The notes: generated by a model not told the origin, from the letters alone. A stretch of 64,000 bases of DNA from Brumicola pallidula DSM 14239 = ACAM 615 (GCF_000428905.1 NZ_KE386817.1:62001-126000); one strand, 5' to 3'; positions 1-8,419 are shown, counted from the first letter of the stretch. Numbers and translations are program-made.

Positions 1-467
1 GCCCAATAGAAGATCTAACGCTAGATAGCTTTGAATCGATAATGAACCTTAATGTGAATAGTATTTTTCTTGGATTAAAACACATACTCCCTATTATGAG
101 AAAAAATAAAAAGGGGGTGGTTTTAAATAATGCATCTTTATCCGGTTTAGTCGGCCATGAACATTGTGTTGCATACTGCACTAGTAAAGCCGCAGCAATC
201 CAGCTAGGAAATGTAGCTGCACTTGAAGCTGCTAAAGACAAGGTTAGAGTATTATCTTTAGCGCCAGGACCTGTTTGGAATAGTATGTTGGCAGATCGGT
301 TTGGTGACAATCCCGAAACAAAACAATATTTTATAGATACTCAGCCATACAAAGAATTATGTGTACCAAAGCATATTTCTGACGCCATCGTATTCTTTAT
401 GTCAGATCAAGCAAGATATATAACAGGTACTGCTGTAAAAATAGACTGTGGCCGTGGTGCTGACTAA
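1..467 (+). CDS. SDR family oxidoreductase, 5' end outside window
   Basis: The reading frame is open to the first base of the window, so this gene is truncated at its 5' end and the ATG at 42 is an internal methionine. The visible part is the C-terminal two thirds of a classical short-chain dehydrogenase/reductase: a VVLNNAS strand holding the active-site serine region, the catalytic YCTSK (Y-x-x-x-K) motif, and the usual tail ITGTAVKIDCGRGAD. The NAD(P)-binding glycine motif must lie upstream. The stop is followed after 11 bases by a second SDR gene (now broken) on the same strand, so the two were probably one operon. The substrate is not predictable from the sequence; the neighbours (P450, esterase, enone-type reductase) suggest oxidation of a small alcohol or ketone. 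Confidence 0.85.
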   Translation, partial: PIEDLTLDSFESIMNLNVNSIFLGLKHILPIMRKNKKGVVLNNASLSGLVGHEHCVAYCTSKAAAIQLGNVAALEAAKDKVRVLSLAPGPVWNSMLADRFGDNPETKQYFIDTQPYKELCVPKHISDAIVFFMSDQARYITGTAVKIDCGRGAD

Positions 468-478
468 AAAGTTCAATT

Positions 479-1255
479 ATGTTTGAGAAGCAGAAAAATA
501 TATTGGTTATGGGAGCATCTAAACCAGGTAATATGGGTCAGATAATCGCTAATGCTTTTATAGATCAGGGTAATAATGTAATTATTTCAGGACGTAGTAA
601 TCAAAAGCTTTAAAAGTTTAGTGAATACAATAATGCTATGTCGATACCTTGTGATATTTCATCTGAAATAGAGTTTAAAAATCTAGCAAAAACAATAGAT
701 GAAAAATTAGGACATATTGACGTAATAATTCAAGCTTCTGGTTACGGTGTTTCTGTTCCCTCTTTGGGTATGAAAGACAGTAATTTAACTGATATTGTTA
801 ACATACAATTTAAAGGCCCATTTAAATTATTTAAGGCATGCATTCCTTTAATGAAAAATGGGGCCGCAATAATTCAAATATCATCAGCTACTGCAAGCAT
901 TATGTAAGTAAACTATGCTGCTTACATGGGCACCAAAGCAGGAATAGATCATGTTGTGCTATGTATAGCTAATGAATTTGGTAACAAAAGTATACGGGCT
1001 AATTCTATTTCACCCGGATTAACTGATACATCTATGACAGCTGATAGTGCCAGTTTACCCGGATTAGAAAGTGCATTTGTAAAAGAATACGTTTTAGGAC
1101 GAATTGGAATTAGCGAAGATATTGCTCGCACGACTTTGTTTTTAGCTGATGAGAACTGTTTTATAACGAGCCAAAATATCCAAGTTAGCGGTGGTTTAAC
1201 ATTAAAAAGAAATCCATTAGTTTCTGAAATAACATCCAGTATAGATAGTAATTGA
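479..1255 (+). pseudogene. SDR family oxidoreductase broken by two in-frame TAA codons
   Basis: One uninterrupted frame from the ATG at 479 to the TGA at 1253-1255 encodes a whole SDR of about 258 codons, but it contains TAA at 611-613 and TAA at 905-907. No frameshift is needed to join the three pieces. The N-terminal piece carries the coenzyme motif GASKPGNMG, the middle piece the IIQASGYG and IIQISSATAS strands, and the last piece the catalytic YMGTK and the C-terminal VSGGLTLKRN tail. Every expected block is present and in order, so the damage looks recent. Both stops could come from a C-to-T change in a CAA codon, which is inference. Expression of a full enzyme would require readthrough at two sites. 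Confidence 0.85.
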
Positions 1256-1323
1256 TACATCCTCAGATAATTGGTGTGAGGAACCCTTTAACTATTTTCT
1301 CGTAATAGGTAACCGATATCCAC

Positions 1324-2271
1324 ATGACCACTTATATAAATGATAGAGACAAACTAAATTACGCCGCTGGTGTTTTAGATATAGCATCATTGATACCTAA
1401 GTTAGACACGAAAGACGTTAATAAACTCAGAAATAGCTATCGTAAATTCGTGGGGGATGATTTGCATGATGATGTCAAAAATTATGATGTTAAAATATGC
1501 GATTATTTAGTGACGAATATTTATGACAAATACTCAATACGCATAAAAGTATTTAAGCCTAATAACAACCATATAAAACTACCAGGACTCGTTCATTTTC
1601 ACGGTGGTGGCTTTATACTTGGTGACATTAATACTGACTCTGAACGATGTGCACGATTAGCCGAAGCGTTACAAATGTGTATTATTAATGTTGAATATCG
1701 ATTGTCACCTGAATCACCCTACCCTACAGCCATTTATGATGGTTTTTCAGTATTAAGTTGGTTACAAACACATGGTGAATATATTGGCTTAGATATTAAA
1801 CGCTTAGGTATATCTGGTGTAAGTGCTGGTGCAGCGATAGCAGCATCGATTTGTTTATTGTGTAGAGATAAAGATTTAGATTGGTTAAAGTTACAGTTTT
1901 TTTGGTATCCCGCACTCGATAACAATCGTGATACCGAATCTATGAAAAATGGACATCATGCATTTGTATGGAATACTCATAATGTAAATCATATGTGGCA
2001 ATATTATTTAGGCGAATTAGACGATAATTGTAATGCTGTCCCAGTTAAAGCTAATAGATTTGATGGTTTACCTCAATGTTTTTTAATAAGTTGTGAACAT
2101 GATCCTTTAAAGGATGGAGCTGAAATTTATGCTCAATTTCTAGTAGATGCAAATGTAGAATGTCACTCCATCTGTTATCTAGGTACGGTTCATGGTTTTG
2201 ATACCTTCGGAGACTTAGATATCGTTAATAGAGCTTATGAACAAAGTATACAATGGCTAGGTATTTTATAA
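1324..2271 (+). CDS. Alpha/beta hydrolase, hormone-sensitive-lipase type esterase
   Basis: A 315-residue esterase of the HSL (bacterial family IV) type, a typical length. The oxyanion-hole motif HGGG is at residues 93-96, the nucleophile is Ser167 in GVSAG (a variant of the common GDSAG), and the charge relay is completed by Asp260 in HDPLKDG and His290 in VHGFD. There is no signal peptide, so the protein is cytoplasmic. Members hydrolyse short acyl esters or lactones. It follows two SDR genes on the same strand and is followed by an IS-like relic. In this context it may open an ester or lactone intermediate of a degradation pathway, but that is inference. Confidence 0.88.
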   Translation: MTTYINDRDKLNYAAGVLDIASLIPKLDTKDVNKLRNSYRKFVGDDLHDDVKNYDVKICDYLVTNIYDKYSIRIKVFKPNNNHIKLPGLVHFHGGGFILGDINTDSERCARLAEALQMCIINVEYRLSPESPYPTAIYDGFSVLSWLQTHGEYIGLDIKRLGISGVSAGAAIAASICLLCRDKDLDWLKLQFFWYPALDNNRDTESMKNGHHAFVWNTHNVNHMWQYYLGELDDNCNAVPVKANRFDGLPQCFLISCEHDPLKDGAEIYAQFLVDANVECHSICYLGTVHGFDTFGDLDIVNRAYEQSIQWLGIL

Positions 2272-2666
2272 AAATTATTAACTATTAATTGAATATTTGT
2301 GAGCGTCTCGCCAAACGCACATACCGTTAATTGAGCGCTCATCCTAGATTTGTACCAGCGTCATAAAGGAGTTATGTATGGGCTGCAAAATTTCGTAAAC
2401 GTCCGGTAATCCGACCTATAGCTTAGCGTCGTCCCATGGTGCATGTTTCGGTCGAAACCGGCCTACCATTTCGGTTCAATCCGCACACTGGTTCCTTGAA
2501 AAATAGCGTTATAAAGCGACCGGGTAAAACCGAAATGACTGACGTTTTTACCGAAATACGCACCATGAGCAGGCACCTGACTGTTAAATAGCCGGCTATT
2601 GGGAATAAAAGCAAAAATACTATTACATTATTTTGGATGAAATAATTGATTTTTATTGCATATAAT
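2272..2666. other. Intergenic stretch with IS-end-like relic
   Basis: No convincing gene lies between the esterase and the convergent SDR. The minus-strand open frame at 2423-2686 matches no family I know and overlaps the inverted-repeat structure at 2435-2567, so I treat it as non-coding. The stretch probably represents insertion-sequence debris. Confidence 0.5.
2435..2567. repeat. Nested inverted repeats resembling fused IS21-type ends or a MITE
   Basis: Outer arms at 2435-2452 and 2550-2567 are inverted copies matching at 16 of 18 positions, and both contain TTTCGGT (or its complement). An inner perfect pair, CATTTCGGTT at 2467-2476 and AACCGAAATG at 2528-2537, sits at nearly the same offset from each outer arm (14 and 12 bases). 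Multiple repeated TTTCGGT-like boxes near each terminus are a feature of IS21-family ends. No transposase gene and no clear target duplication were found. It could be a deleted IS keeping only its ends, or a small non-autonomous element. Confidence 0.5.
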
Positions 2667-3416
2667 TTATATGCAATATCCACCATCTACAACAAATTCA
2701 GCACCTGTAATATGTTGTGCTTTATCAGAATCTAAAAAAAGTGCCATTTCAGCAATACTTTGCGTACTTACTAAGTCATTTATTGGGCTTAATTTTTTAA
2801 AACCAGACAACAAAGACTCAGGGTCATCACTATCTTTAAGGGCTTGATCCATCATCGCAGTTCGTGTAAAACCAGGTAATATTGTATTACACCTTACGGG
2901 ATAATTATTTTCTGCGGCCCAAAGTGCCATCGTTTTAGTGAGGCTTATTACACCTGCCTTACTAGCAGCATAAGCAGGTATATTTGACATTGGCTTTTTA
3001 CCCATAATAGAAGAAATATTTATTATACTCCCACCATGTTGCTTTATTTCTTTTAAGCCAAAATGACAGCCCCACATTACTCCCTTTAAATTAATGTCTA
3101 ACGTCATATCCCAATGTTTTTCACAAATTTTTTCAATATCATTTGGGCTTCCAATCCCAGCATTATTAATTAAACAGTTTAATTTCCCAGTTTGCTTTAC
3201 TATTTCATCAATTGTTGATGTCCATTGCTTTTTACTTGTTACATCAAGAATTAAAGAAATAACATCAACGCCTACTTTTTTTGCAGATTGATACAATAGC
3301 TCAGGATCTTTATCTGTCATAACAACTTGATAACCTGCATTATAAAAAACCTTTGCAATATTGAATCCAATTCCTGAAGCTGCGCCAGTTATTAATACTG
3401 TTTTATTATTAGACAT
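2667..3416 (-). CDS. SDR family oxidoreductase
   Basis: A complete 249-residue classical SDR. The coenzyme motif TGAASGIG is at residues 10-17, NNAG at 84-87, the active-site serine is in NISS near residue 136, and Tyr149/Lys153 form the catalytic YAASK. The C-terminal AEFVVDGGYCI tail is standard. The Asp at the end of the second strand (VVMTDKD) suggests NAD(H) preference, as known for SDRs with an acidic residue there. It lies 15 bases downstream of the P450 gene on the same strand, so the two are likely co-transcribed and the SDR may oxidise the alcohol the P450 makes; that pairing is inference. Confidence 0.9.
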   Translation of the reverse strand: MSNNKTVLITGAASGIGFNIAKVFYNAGYQVVMTDKDPELLYQSAKKVGVDVISLILDVTSKKQWTSTIDEIVKQTGKLNCLINNAGIGSPNDIEKICEKHWDMTLDINLKGVMWGCHFGLKEIKQHGGSIINISSIMGKKPMSNIPAYAASKAGVISLTKTMALWAAENNYPVRCNTILPGFTRTAMMDQALKDSDDPESLLSGFKKLSPINDLVSTQSIAEMALFLDSDKAQHITGAEFVVDGGYCI

Positions 3417-3431
3417 AATTTCACATACTTC

Positions 3432-4664
3432 TTAATCAAAGTTAATATATAGTTTTTCTAATCCACGTAATAATAAATTAGGTAAACGTTTTAAGTCATT
3501 TTTGTTTGCATCGAGAGTTATATTATCTAATCTATCTAATAATAAATTAAACGCCACAGCAGATTCTTTTCTTGAAAGCATAGCCCCGATACAGGTATGA
3601 ATTCCATGTCCGAAAGCCAAATGCTTTTTGGTAAATTTTCGTTGTACGTCAAATTTATCAGGGTTTTCAAAAACCTTTTCATCACGATTAGCGGAGCCAT
3701 ATCTTAGCAATACAGTTGATCCTTTTGGTATATTTATACCATTAATTTCACTGTCTGCCGTTGAGGTTCGCCACATAGTGTTGCTTGGGCTTTCTAACCT
3801 TAGCATTTCTTCTATCATGTTGGGTATTAAGGTACGATCGTCTTTAACTATTGCCATCTGATCTGGGTTTTGAAGCAATAATAATAAGCCACCCGACATG
3901 AGGTTTGTAGTGGTTTCATTCCCAGCTACCAATAATTGTTGTGCTACATTTAATAACTCTGAGGTTTTTAATGATACACCATCATCTGTTTTAGCATGAG
4001 CCAAATCTGATAACATATCATTAGTTGGTGTTATTAATCGTTCATCTAGATAAGATTTCATTTTATGCTGAAATTCTACGACCCTTTTCGCATTAGCAAT
4101 ATCTTCTTCATCAGAACGCATACTTCCAATTAAATCAATAAATGCGTCAGACCATTCTTTAACTAAAAAATGGTCACTTTCTGGTATTCCTAATTGGTCT
4201 CCAATAATTTTTACAGGCATAGGAACCGAAAACTGTGATATAAATTCACAGCTCTTTTGTGAAATAAAAGAATCAATCAATTTGTTTGAAATTGATTCCA
4301 TACTTGATTCCATTCTTTTTACTTTTGCAAACGTAAATGCAGTATTTACAAGTTTTCTAAATCTTTCATGAGAAGGAGGATCGTTTGTTAGAAGAGTAGC
4401 TGATTGAGGCCAACCTTCATCATATATTTTTATACAATCTTTATTTTTCAGTGACTTACCTAATAATGGGCTACTTGATTTACTCGAATACAAAAGAGGT
4501 TGGGCGTTAATCTCACATATATGTTCGTAAGAAAATACCATATACGTATTATCCATTTGAGGTACTTTATATATTGGAGCATATTTACGAGCTAATGAAT
4601 TTGCCTCAAAAGGGTTTTGTACTATTTCTGGTGCTAAAAAATTTATTTCGTCTAGTGGACCCAT
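3432..4664 (-). CDS. Cytochrome P450
   Basis: A 410-residue soluble bacterial P450 of the usual length. The haem-ligand signature FGHGIHTCIG has its cysteine at residue 358, the I-helix oxygen-activation motif is AGNETT, and the K-helix ExxR is EMLR. No membrane anchor is present, as expected for class I bacterial P450s that take electrons from separate ferredoxin and reductase partners; none is encoded in this window. It starts at an ATG and is divergent from the enone-reductase-like gene at 4835, with a palindrome between them. The substrate is unknown; the nearby SDRs and esterase suggest hydroxylation of a terpene-like or alicyclic compound. Confidence 0.93.
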   Translation of the reverse strand: MGPLDEINFLAPEIVQNPFEANSLARKYAPIYKVPQMDNTYMVFSYEHICEINAQPLLYSSKSSSPLLGKSLKNKDCIKIYDEGWPQSATLLTNDPPSHERFRKLVNTAFTFAKVKRMESSMESISNKLIDSFISQKSCEFISQFSVPMPVKIIGDQLGIPESDHFLVKEWSDAFIDLIGSMRSDEEDIANAKRVVEFQHKMKSYLDERLITPTNDMLSDLAHAKTDDGVSLKTSELLNVAQQLLVAGNETTTNLMSGGLLLLLQNPDQMAIVKDDRTLIPNMIEEMLRLESPSNTMWRTSTADSEINGINIPKGSTVLLRYGSANRDEKVFENPDKFDVQRKFTKKHLAFGHGIHTCIGAMLSRKESAVAFNLLLDRLDNITLDANKNDLKRLPNLLLRGLEKLYINFD

Positions 4665-4718
4665 AATATTTTATCTATATTTTATTCTTAGAATGGTTTA
4701 GTAAAGCACATACTTAAA

Positions 4719-4740
4719 AAACAGTCAAGATTGATTGTTT
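4719..4740. promoter_or_regulatory. Palindromic operator candidate in divergent promoter region
   Basis: AAACAGTCA and TGATTGTTT flank a 4-base centre; the arms are inverted copies with one mismatch in nine. Size and symmetry fit a TetR-family dimer site. It lies centrally in the 170-base gap between the divergent P450 and oxidoreductase genes, so one repressor could control both. No regulator gene is present nearby in this window. A second, smaller palindrome (ATAAC-ACCAT-GTTAT) follows at 4742-4756. Confidence 0.4.
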
Positions 4741-4834
4741 TATAACACCATGTTATCATCAAACCCATGCATTTAATTGGTTTAACTAAATGAATTTATC
4801 CATTATATGAAATTCATAACTATCGGGGAAAAAC

Positions 4835-5875
4835 ATGCAATTACCAAAAAAAAATAAGCAATTTATCCTAAAGTCTAGGCCCAAAGGAATACCTTGTAGA
4901 GACAATTACGAATTAACAGAATCTGTCGTAAAACCCCTGGAAGAAGGGTCGTTTTTAATGAAAAATGACTTTATTTCTTTAGATCCTGCTATCAGGGGCT
5001 GGATGAGTGAAAGTGAGGAAAGTTATATGCCTCCAATCAAGCTCGGAGATCCAATACGTTCAAGTACATTAAGTACTGTGATAGCGAGTAAAAATCCAGA
5101 TTATGACGTGGGTGATTTAGTACTTGGTTTAAATGCGTGGGAAGAATATACCTGCTTAAATACAGTAAGACACATACATTCTTTTGCTACAAAAATGCCA
5201 AAGAATCTGGGTATTCCACACGAATGCCTTATTTCAGTACTCGGTGCTACTGGTATGACAGCTTATTTTGGTTTACTTGAATTAGGACAGCCTAAAAGTG
5301 GAGATACCCTTGTAATATCAAGTGCAGCTGGTGCTGTAGGCTCTATCGTAGGTCAAATTGGTAAGATCAAAGGTTGTAAAGTTATAGGTATTGCAGGAAG
5401 TGATGAAAAATGCAATGTGTTAAAAGATGAATATGGCTTTGATGAAGCAATTAACTATAAAACATTTTCAAACAGAGATAGCTTATCTAAACGGTTGAAT
5501 GAGGTTTGCCCTAACGGTATCGATATATACTTTGAAAATGTGGGTGGATATATTTTAGAATCAGTACTCGATAATATTGCTGAAAAAGCTCGTATTGTTA
5601 TTTGTGGCATGATTGCTCAGTATAACAGTTCTCAAGAACTGCCAGGCCCTTCTAATTTGTGGCAATTAGTTGTCAAATCAGCAACTATGAAGGGATTTTT
5701 AATTCGTGATTATGTAGATCAAATGGACAGTGCTGCAATTGAATTAGGTACTTGGCTGTCTGAAGGAAAAATTAAAAATAAAGTACATATTGAATACGGT
5801 TTTGAAAACATTCCTGAGGTGTTTTTAAAATTATTTGATGGTACAAATAATGGAAAATTAATGGTTAAGCTTTGA
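4835..5875 (+). CDS. NADP-dependent medium-chain oxidoreductase (LTB4 12-hydroxydehydrogenase/CurA type)
   Basis: A 346-residue zinc-free medium-chain dehydrogenase. Family marks are the N-terminal YELTESVVKPLEEG segment, FISLDPAIRGWMS, the Rossmann motif SSAAGAVGSIVGQIGK and DIYFENVGG. These enzymes reduce the C=C bond of alpha,beta-unsaturated ketones or aldehydes with NADPH. A GGGGA Shine-Dalgarno sequence sits about seven bases before the ATG. The gene is divergent from the P450-SDR pair. It would suit an enone intermediate in the same pathway, which is inference from position. Confidence 0.9.
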   Translation: MQLPKKNKQFILKSRPKGIPCRDNYELTESVVKPLEEGSFLMKNDFISLDPAIRGWMSESEESYMPPIKLGDPIRSSTLSTVIASKNPDYDVGDLVLGLNAWEEYTCLNTVRHIHSFATKMPKNLGIPHECLISVLGATGMTAYFGLLELGQPKSGDTLVISSAAGAVGSIVGQIGKIKGCKVIGIAGSDEKCNVLKDEYGFDEAINYKTFSNRDSLSKRLNEVCPNGIDIYFENVGGYILESVLDNIAEKARIVICGMIAQYNSSQELPGPSNLWQLVVKSATMKGFLIRDYVDQMDSAAIELGTWLSEGKIKNKVHIEYGFENIPEVFLKLFDGTNNGKLMVKL

Positions 5876-5939
5876 TTTATAAAGCATTCTTAAAAAATAT
5901 ATATTTGAATATTAACGGGGTTTAATAGATCCAACTATT

Positions 5940-5967
5940 CCAGTTAAGAGTTAATAAACTTAACTGG
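5940..5967. terminator. Stem-loop downstream of the oxidoreductase gene
   Basis: CCAGTTAAG and CTTAACTGG form a perfect 9-bp stem around a 10-base loop, 64 bases after the oxidoreductase stop. There is no T-run after it, so it may be a weak or Rho-assisted terminator, or part of the adjoining IS debris. Confidence 0.35.
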
Positions 5968-5974
5968 GATAGAA

Positions 5975-6240
5975 AATAAAAAACGTAAAAAACAACCAAA
6001 ATAATTTAAGCTCGATGCCATAGTATTAGTTGTTGAAAAACATTATTCCTAGGCTCAAGCGTCTGGAACTTTAGGTGTTAATCCTAACATTTTGGCCGTT
6101 GGTTAAAATAATCTGATAATAATGATGGACACGCTTTTTGTGGCAACGGCAAACCAACACCAGAGCAAGAAGAAATTCGACACTAGAAAACGCAAGTAAA
6201 ACGTCTTGAAACAAAGATAAAACTGCCTGCCCAGCACCCT
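5975..6240 (+). pseudogene. IS3-family orfA transposase fossil
   Basis: Two frames together spell a degraded OrfA of the IS3 family. The first frame (from about 5981) reads KRKKQPK, stop, FKLDAIVLVVEKHYS, stop, AQASGTLGVNPNIL and ends in another stop. After a frame change near 6100-6120 the second reads NDGHAFCGNGKPTPEQEEIR, then H, a stop, and KTQVKRLE. The helix-turn-helix block and the GNGK-TPEQEEIR block are what I recognise as OrfA. At least four stops and one frameshift make it inactive. No orfB and no clear terminal repeats remain. The frame then runs directly into the sulfotransferase fragment. Confidence 0.7.
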
Positions 6241-6261
6241 CTCCCACATCAAAATAGAAAC

Positions 6262-6429
6262 ACGCTTTGTACGATTAATATTTATGCAGATGCGATTAAG
6301 AAAAGGCCATTAAGCACGCCATTTGTGATTGATAAACTGCCTGCTAACTTTCAATCTATCGGCTTATTTAAGAACTTATTTCCACACGCAAAAATCATTC
6401 ATCTGACGCGACAGTTTGCTGATAGTTAG
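6262..6429 (+). pseudogene. Sulfotransferase gene fragment
   Basis: An open frame that ends at the TAG at 6427-6429 encodes about 55 residues, including FVIDKLPANFQSIGLFKNLF and PHAKIIHLTRQ. This matches the stretch of the intact TPR-sulfotransferase at 36567-38174 that reads FIDKLPINMLYAGLIHLALP and NAKIINMTRH. Everything before and after that block is missing. It abuts the IS3 orfA fossil in the same frame, which suggests an insertion or deletion joined the two. It is a relic and not a functional gene. Confidence 0.7.
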
Positions 6430-6447
6430 TGATTAATACAACACACA

Positions 6448-7233
6448 TTATCCGAAAAAGAAGAGCCCAATTTCTGTCGCAATCAAAATAATAACTATCG
6501 ATCCCAAAAACGATAAATGCTTGTGGTTTTGCTCGGCCGCCAACATGTCATATAGATCATGCATAGTCTGCAGTTTTAGATTTAACAATTCAATTCTTGG
6601 TTTAAGTTCTAAGTATCTTGATAAGCTCAAATACAAGTGTTCCACCACAGGGAAATCCCCAAAAAATTCAGGTGTGTCCAACACGCGGTAATGCAACATA
6701 ATGTCACTTCTTGTTTGCAATAGTAGGCCTCTCAATTTGGCTAACGCTCTGCGACTTAAGGGAAGCTTACCAGTTTGTGACAAGGTATTAATCAAATACT
6801 GATTATTACTAATTGTATGCTCGGCCAGTATCTCAAAATACTGCAATTTGGCTGACTGAGCAAAAGCATGACTCAAGGTTAACAAACTATCAACCTGCAC
6901 ATTAGGCAACGAGAGCTGGTTATCCACAATGACTAACTGACTGGATTCTTTGCCTGCTTTAACAAACTCATATCTGTCTGTTTGCGCGGGATTTACTCCT
7001 TTAGCGATGTGTTTTAGAACGGTCAGATATTGATCTTGTTTTGCAGGGTTAACTCCCCACGCCACCAATACCCCATAATCAAAAATAAAAAAGTGACCTT
7101 TGGGCATTTCGATGTGCACTGCATCGCGGTACCTTTGCACAATAAATAGTTTTTCAAACTGCGTTTTGACTTGGTCCAAATCAATTTGCGCTGCAAATAA
7201 GATAATTTCTGCGTTGTTATTGAAAAAACTCAT
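6448..7233 (-). CDS. RMD1/RMND1 (DUF155, YagE) family membrane-anchored protein
   Basis: A 261-residue protein of the DUF155 family, related to yeast Rmd1/Rmd8 and mitochondrial RMND1. The N-terminal part contains the HFFIFDYGVLVAWGV core. The C-terminal part has the RIELLNLKLQTMHDLYDML helix followed by a single hydrophobic anchor (SIVIILIATEIGLFFFG) ending at the C-terminus, so the bulk should be cytoplasmic. Mitochondrial RMND1 supports ribosome or translation function; the bacterial role is not established. The start overlaps the preceding gene region (TGAAATG), which points to translational coupling to the GNAT-C39 gene and co-production with the RimK-like ligase. Confidence 0.85.
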   Translation of the reverse strand: MSFFNNNAEIILFAAQIDLDQVKTQFEKLFIVQRYRDAVHIEMPKGHFFIFDYGVLVAWGVNPAKQDQYLTVLKHIAKGVNPAQTDRYEFVKAGKESSQLVIVDNQLSLPNVQVDSLLTLSHAFAQSAKLQYFEILAEHTISNNQYLINTLSQTGKLPLSRRALAKLRGLLLQTRSDIMLHYRVLDTPEFFGDFPVVEHLYLSLSRYLELKPRIELLNLKLQTMHDLYDMLAAEQNHKHLSFLGSIVIILIATEIGLFFFG

Positions 7234-7234
7234 T

Positions 7235-8419
7235 TCATCCCTCTCTTATGGATTCATTTTTTTGTTTGCCTGACTTTATAACTAAGCAAGTTCTTAATTT
7301 GCTTTTTCCAAAAACCGAAAGTGATGCAAAATCTTCTTTTAAAATCGGTAAATGCTGATAGTCCAAATCAATATCTTCACTTTCCCCTGCATCGCTTTGA
7401 CTATTGCCATCCAGCCTAGTGCCTGTTTTATTGTAGAAACCTTCGCTACCATCAGGGTCATGCAAATATAAGCACCTGTCATCAGCATGGGTAATGGCCA
7501 CCCAGTGTGGCGTTTTTTTACCGTCAAATTGATAAGTACTAATAAGACAAATAACAGCGAAACCTTTAGCCAGTGCTTTTTCAATCTGCGATAGTTGTAT
7601 TTCATTTTTATGTACCCGCACATTCGCTTCAGTGGCTTTCTCTATAAAGTCTTGTTCTACAATGCGCATAATTGATTTTTTATGCTCACTGCGAACCCCA
7701 TCAACAAACAAATCATTAACTTGTGTTGAATAAACTGCAACTTCAAATCCACGTTTACGAGCTGCTAATGCAAGTCCTAATGGGTGGCAACCACCATGTC
7801 CTGATGTCATAAAAATAGTCGTTGCATGGCGCCAAATATCGATTTCGGTGGCTTGATCAAATCGGGTATTTTTATGCAAATACTTCATCGCCATCATCAA
7901 AGCGCTTGGACCACAGGTAAATTCGGTGGTTTGCTTGTACCACGGGTAATAGCCAATATTGTCGGCCATCGTGGTTTGTTGTATGGCTTTTTGAAACCGC
8001 AAGGCATCGGCACCAGTTTCATAATACTGACGATAAATGCCAAACTTACGATAGCCCAACTTTTTATACATTTTTATGGCACCGAGGTTATCCTCGGCTA
8101 CTTCCAAGCGCATAAACAAACGTTGCTCCGTTAACGCTAACGCTTCAAGCTTAAGCAACAACGCTGGTGCAATACTGTAACCTCTAGCTTTGGGCAGCAC
8201 AGCAAGTGAATATAAGCGTGCTGAGCGACTACCTTTACGCAAAATAACCAGACCATAACCGACCACTTCAGCCGCCTTTTGGGCTAAAACTAAAATACCA
8301 TTGTCTGCTTTTATCCAATAACTCATGCGCCTGCGCGACAACCTATCATTGTCAAAACACGCAAGCTCGATACGTTCTAAAGCATCTAAATCTTGAATAG
8401 CGGCTATTCGCAACTGCAT
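7235..8419 (-). CDS. GNAT acetyltransferase fused to C39-like cysteine peptidase
   Basis: Two domains in one chain of 394 residues from the ATG at 8419. Residues 1-150 are a GNAT N-acetyltransferase (RimI-like; LYSLAVLPKARGYSIAPALL is the acetyl-CoA loop). Residues 155-370 are a papain-fold C39-like peptidase with Cys169 in TEFTCGPSA, His305 in PHWVAI and Asp321 in LHDPD. A TTG at 8476 would add 19 residues and overlap the upstream gene by 32 bases; the ATG fits the GNAT start better. The gene lies between a RimK-like ATP-grasp and a DUF155 gene. GNAT, C39-like and RLAN-RimK neighbours are known from computational surveys of amidoligases and are suspected to make or mature a peptide-like product. 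Confidence 0.85.
   Translation of the reverse strand: MQLRIAAIQDLDALERIELACFDNDRLSRRRMSYWIKADNGILVLAQKAAEVVGYGLVILRKGSRSARLYSLAVLPKARGYSIAPALLLKLEALALTEQRLFMRLEVAEDNLGAIKMYKKLGYRKFGIYRQYYETGADALRFQKAIQQTTMADNIGYYPWYKQTTEFTCGPSALMMAMKYLHKNTRFDQATEIDIWRHATTIFMTSGHGGCHPLGLALAARKRGFEVAVYSTQVNDLFVDGVRSEHKKSIMRIVEQDFIEKATEANVRVHKNEIQLSQIEKALAKGFAVICLISTYQFDGKKTPHWVAITHADDRCLYLHDPDGSEGFYNKTGTRLDGNSQSDAGESEDIDLDYQHLPILKEDFASLSVFGKSKLRTCLVIKSGKQKNESIREG

Noticed and set aside
479-1255. TAA recoding or stop-codon readthrough in the SDR gene
   Set aside because: All other genes in the window use TAA as a normal stop, and no recoding element was seen; a pseudogene is the simpler reading.
2352-2358. Another GTACCAG half-site
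   Set aside because: No partner half-site at 23 bp on either side, so it is not part of the MocR-type operator set.
2423-2686. Minus-strand ORF of 87 codons
   Set aside because: Overlaps the inverted-repeat relic and the start of the SDR region, has no family features and no ribosome site.
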